Of a stretch of DNA of 6,442 bases, positions 5,186 through 6,442 are shown piece by piece. The stretch's first letter is position 1. Every line of letters begins with the position of its first letter. Under the pieces are notes generated by a model. That model saw only the letters and a program-made list of their open reading frames with translations, made no database searches and had not been told where the DNA came from. Source of the DNA: Pseudomonadota bacterium (lineage in GTDB: Bacteria; Pseudomonadota; Alphaproteobacteria; CACIAM-22H2). Both the position numbers and the translations under genes were made by a program. The stretch covers positions 1 through 6,442 of the forward strand of contig JAIUNH010000232.1 in assembly GCA_020161965.1 (NCBI GenBank), in the 5' to 3' direction.

Positions 5186-6442
5186 TTACGCATCCTCGGC
5201 CGCCCGCGCCCACAAGCCTTCGGCGGCTTTCTGCGCATCCGCGCGCACGGCGTTCGTATCGGCGAACAAGGCCTCGCCGTCCCGCACCACTTGGCGGCCC
5301 GCGACCCATACATGCTGCACGTCGCGCCCATTGGCGTCATGAACCAGCGTGCCCAGCGGGTCGAGCAATGGTGTGAGATGCGCGCGGCGGAAATCCCACG
5401 CGACGATATCGGCGGCGTAGCCCGGCGCCAACCGACCGAGCCACGCATCCACACCCAGCGCCTTGGCGCCGTTGCTGGTGGCCATTTCGAAAGCATCTTC
5501 GGGCTGCCAATCGTCGGCCACGCGGCCCAAATGCACGCGCGCATTGGCCAAGCCCCAGCGCATCTGCTCGGCCATATCCTGCGTGAGGTTGTCGGTGCCG
5601 AGCGCGATGTTCGCACCCGCCGCCCGCAAATTAGGCGTATGCGCGACCGCACCGCCCGTGGCGTTGCCCTTGGGCACATGCGCCACCGTCGCTCCCGCCG
5701 CCCCGAAGCGCTTCAAATCGTCGTCGGTCATGTGGATGCAGTGTGCGGCGATCAAATCTTCGTTGAGCAAGCCCACACGTTCCAGCAATTGCGTGGGCGT
5801 ACAGCCGTCGCGCTTCTGGATCTGTGCGTTTTCGAGCTTCGACTGCGACAGATGCGTCGACACCTTCAAGCCGTTGGCGCGCGCGAATTCGCCCGCCCGG
5901 CGCAGCAGATCGGCCGAGCACGTATCGGGCGCATGCGGAATGGCGATGGTGCGCGCACGGCCGCCATAGGCACCATTGAAGTCGCGCATGAGCTTTTCAA
6001 GCTCGCCCAAGCGCAGCTTGCCGATTTCGTCTTTGTGCTCCCAATCCGACAGATGGACGCGCGAGAAATCGACATCGTGCAAACGCCCGCACGCCCAAAC
6101 GCGCATGCCAAGGTCACACATCGCCGGCAGCGTCAATTCGCCATAGACGTAGCTATCGACCATCGCGGTCGATCCGGCGAGCAGCGCTTCCAGCGCGCCC
6201 AGCCGGGCCAAAGCGACCGATTCCGCGGGCCCGATCTCGTGCCCATGCGGCACGCCGCGCGTATAGGCGGGCGCGAAACCCATATCGACGGCGATGCCGC
6301 GCATCAGGCTGAGGATCGCGTGCGTATGTATGTTGACGAAACCCGGCGTCAGCACGCGTCCCGCCAGGTTTTCGACCCGCCCGTCGAAGGCCGGTAAATT
6401 CGCCATCGGCCCCAGATCGACGATCTTTTCGCCGCTGAGCGC
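5186..6442 (-). CDS. metal-dependent amidohydrolase (AtzB/TrzA/cytosine-deaminase-like), 5' end outside window
   Basis: The frame stays open to the window edge, reading ALSGEKIVDLGP before an internal Met at 6406. That prefix looks like the N-terminal beta-sandwich of the family, so the true start is beyond 6442; 418 residues are visible. Counting from the Met at 6406, metal-site motifs are GFVNIHTH (H27, H29), STHLSQSKLE (H185), AAHCIHMT (H222) and LGTDN (D272). This is the set for a mononuclear TIM-barrel hydrolase of the deaminase/chlorohydrolase branch. The C-terminus (GYAADIVAWDF, VQHVWVAGRQVVRDG) returns to the beta-sandwich as expected. Relatives deaminate or dechlorinate purines, pyrimidines and s-triazines, or deaminate adenosine-type compounds. 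The substrate cannot be picked from these motifs. All visible catalytic residues are intact. The gene converges on the GntR gene, leaving no room for a separate terminator. Confidence 0.92.
   Translation of the reverse strand, partial: ALSGEKIVDLGPMANLPAFDGRVENLAGRVLTPGFVNIHTHAILSLMRGIAVDMGFAPAYTRGVPHGHEIGPAESVALARLGALEALLAGSTAMVDSYVYGELTLPAMCDLGMRVWACGRLHDVDFSRVHLSDWEHKDEIGKLRLGELEKLMRDFNGAYGGRARTIAIPHAPDTCSADLLRRAGEFARANGLKVSTHLSQSKLENAQIQKRDGCTPTQLLERVGLLNEDLIAAHCIHMTDDDLKRFGAAGATVAHVPKGNATGGAVAHTPNLRAAGANIALGTDNLTQDMAEQMRWGLANARVHLGRVADDWQPEDAFEMATSNGAKALGVDAWLGRLAPGYAADIVAWDFRRAHLTPLLDPLGTLVHDANGRDVQHVWVAGRQVVRDGEALFADTNAVRADAQKAAEGLWARAAEDA

Noticed and set aside
5182..5188. Shared bidirectional terminator between the GntR and amidohydrolase genes
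   Set aside because: Only one base separates the two stop codons and no clear stem followed by a T-run is visible there.
4435..5679. Long open frame on the - strand (414 codons)
   Set aside because: It runs across the GntR gene in antisense and the end of the amidohydrolase in another frame. Both overlapped genes have strong motifs, and this one has none.
5291..6397. Long open frame on the + strand (368 codons)
   Set aside because: Antisense to the amidohydrolase with intact metal motifs. The translation is Arg/His/Gln-rich with no family pattern.

Overview
The window is GC-rich DNA of alphaproteobacterial character, judged from codon use and protein style only. It falls into two unrelated halves that meet at about position 2885. 

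The left half (1 to about 2887, all + strand) is a tightly packed, phage-like operon. It holds the last codons of an unknown gene, an ASCH/PUA-like phage protein, a small Cys-rich zinc-finger protein, an HU-family DNA-bending protein, a second small zinc-ribbon protein, and a J-domain protein with an N-terminal domain of unknown function. A 72-residue unknown protein, an AlpA/MerR-like helix-turn-helix protein (possible excisionase) and the first ~151 residues of a tyrosine integrase follow. Most neighbours overlap by 1-14 bases or are 1 base apart, so they are probably transcribed and translated as one unit. This is the layout of the integrase end of a prophage or a related integrative element.

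The right half (about 2888 to 6442) looks like chromosomal catabolism. On the - strand lie a ring-opening amidohydrolase of the cyanuric acid amidohydrolase/barbiturase (AtzD) family and, translationally coupled to it by an ATGA overlap, an isopenicillin N synthase-like Fe(II) oxygenase. The oxygenase is cut off at ~165 residues by the left half. A GntR/FCD repressor-type gene is divergent from the hydrolase, across an AT-rich 97-base spacer with two palindromes. Converging on the regulator, and running off the right edge, is an amidohydrolase of the AtzB/TrzA/cytosine-deaminase type. Together these suggest breakdown of an N-heterocycle by hydrolytic deamination or dechlorination, oxidation and ring opening. 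The substrate cannot be read from the sequence.

Two points matter most. First, at the junction both the integrase and the oxygenase lose their catalytic C-terminal halves within the same ~15 bases, head-on. This could be a deletion or rearrangement, an unusual attachment site inside int, or an assembly chimera. Second, the ring-opening amidohydrolase seems to lack the second of the family's three Ser-Lys pairs. I see no tRNA, rRNA, CRISPR array or insertion sequence.
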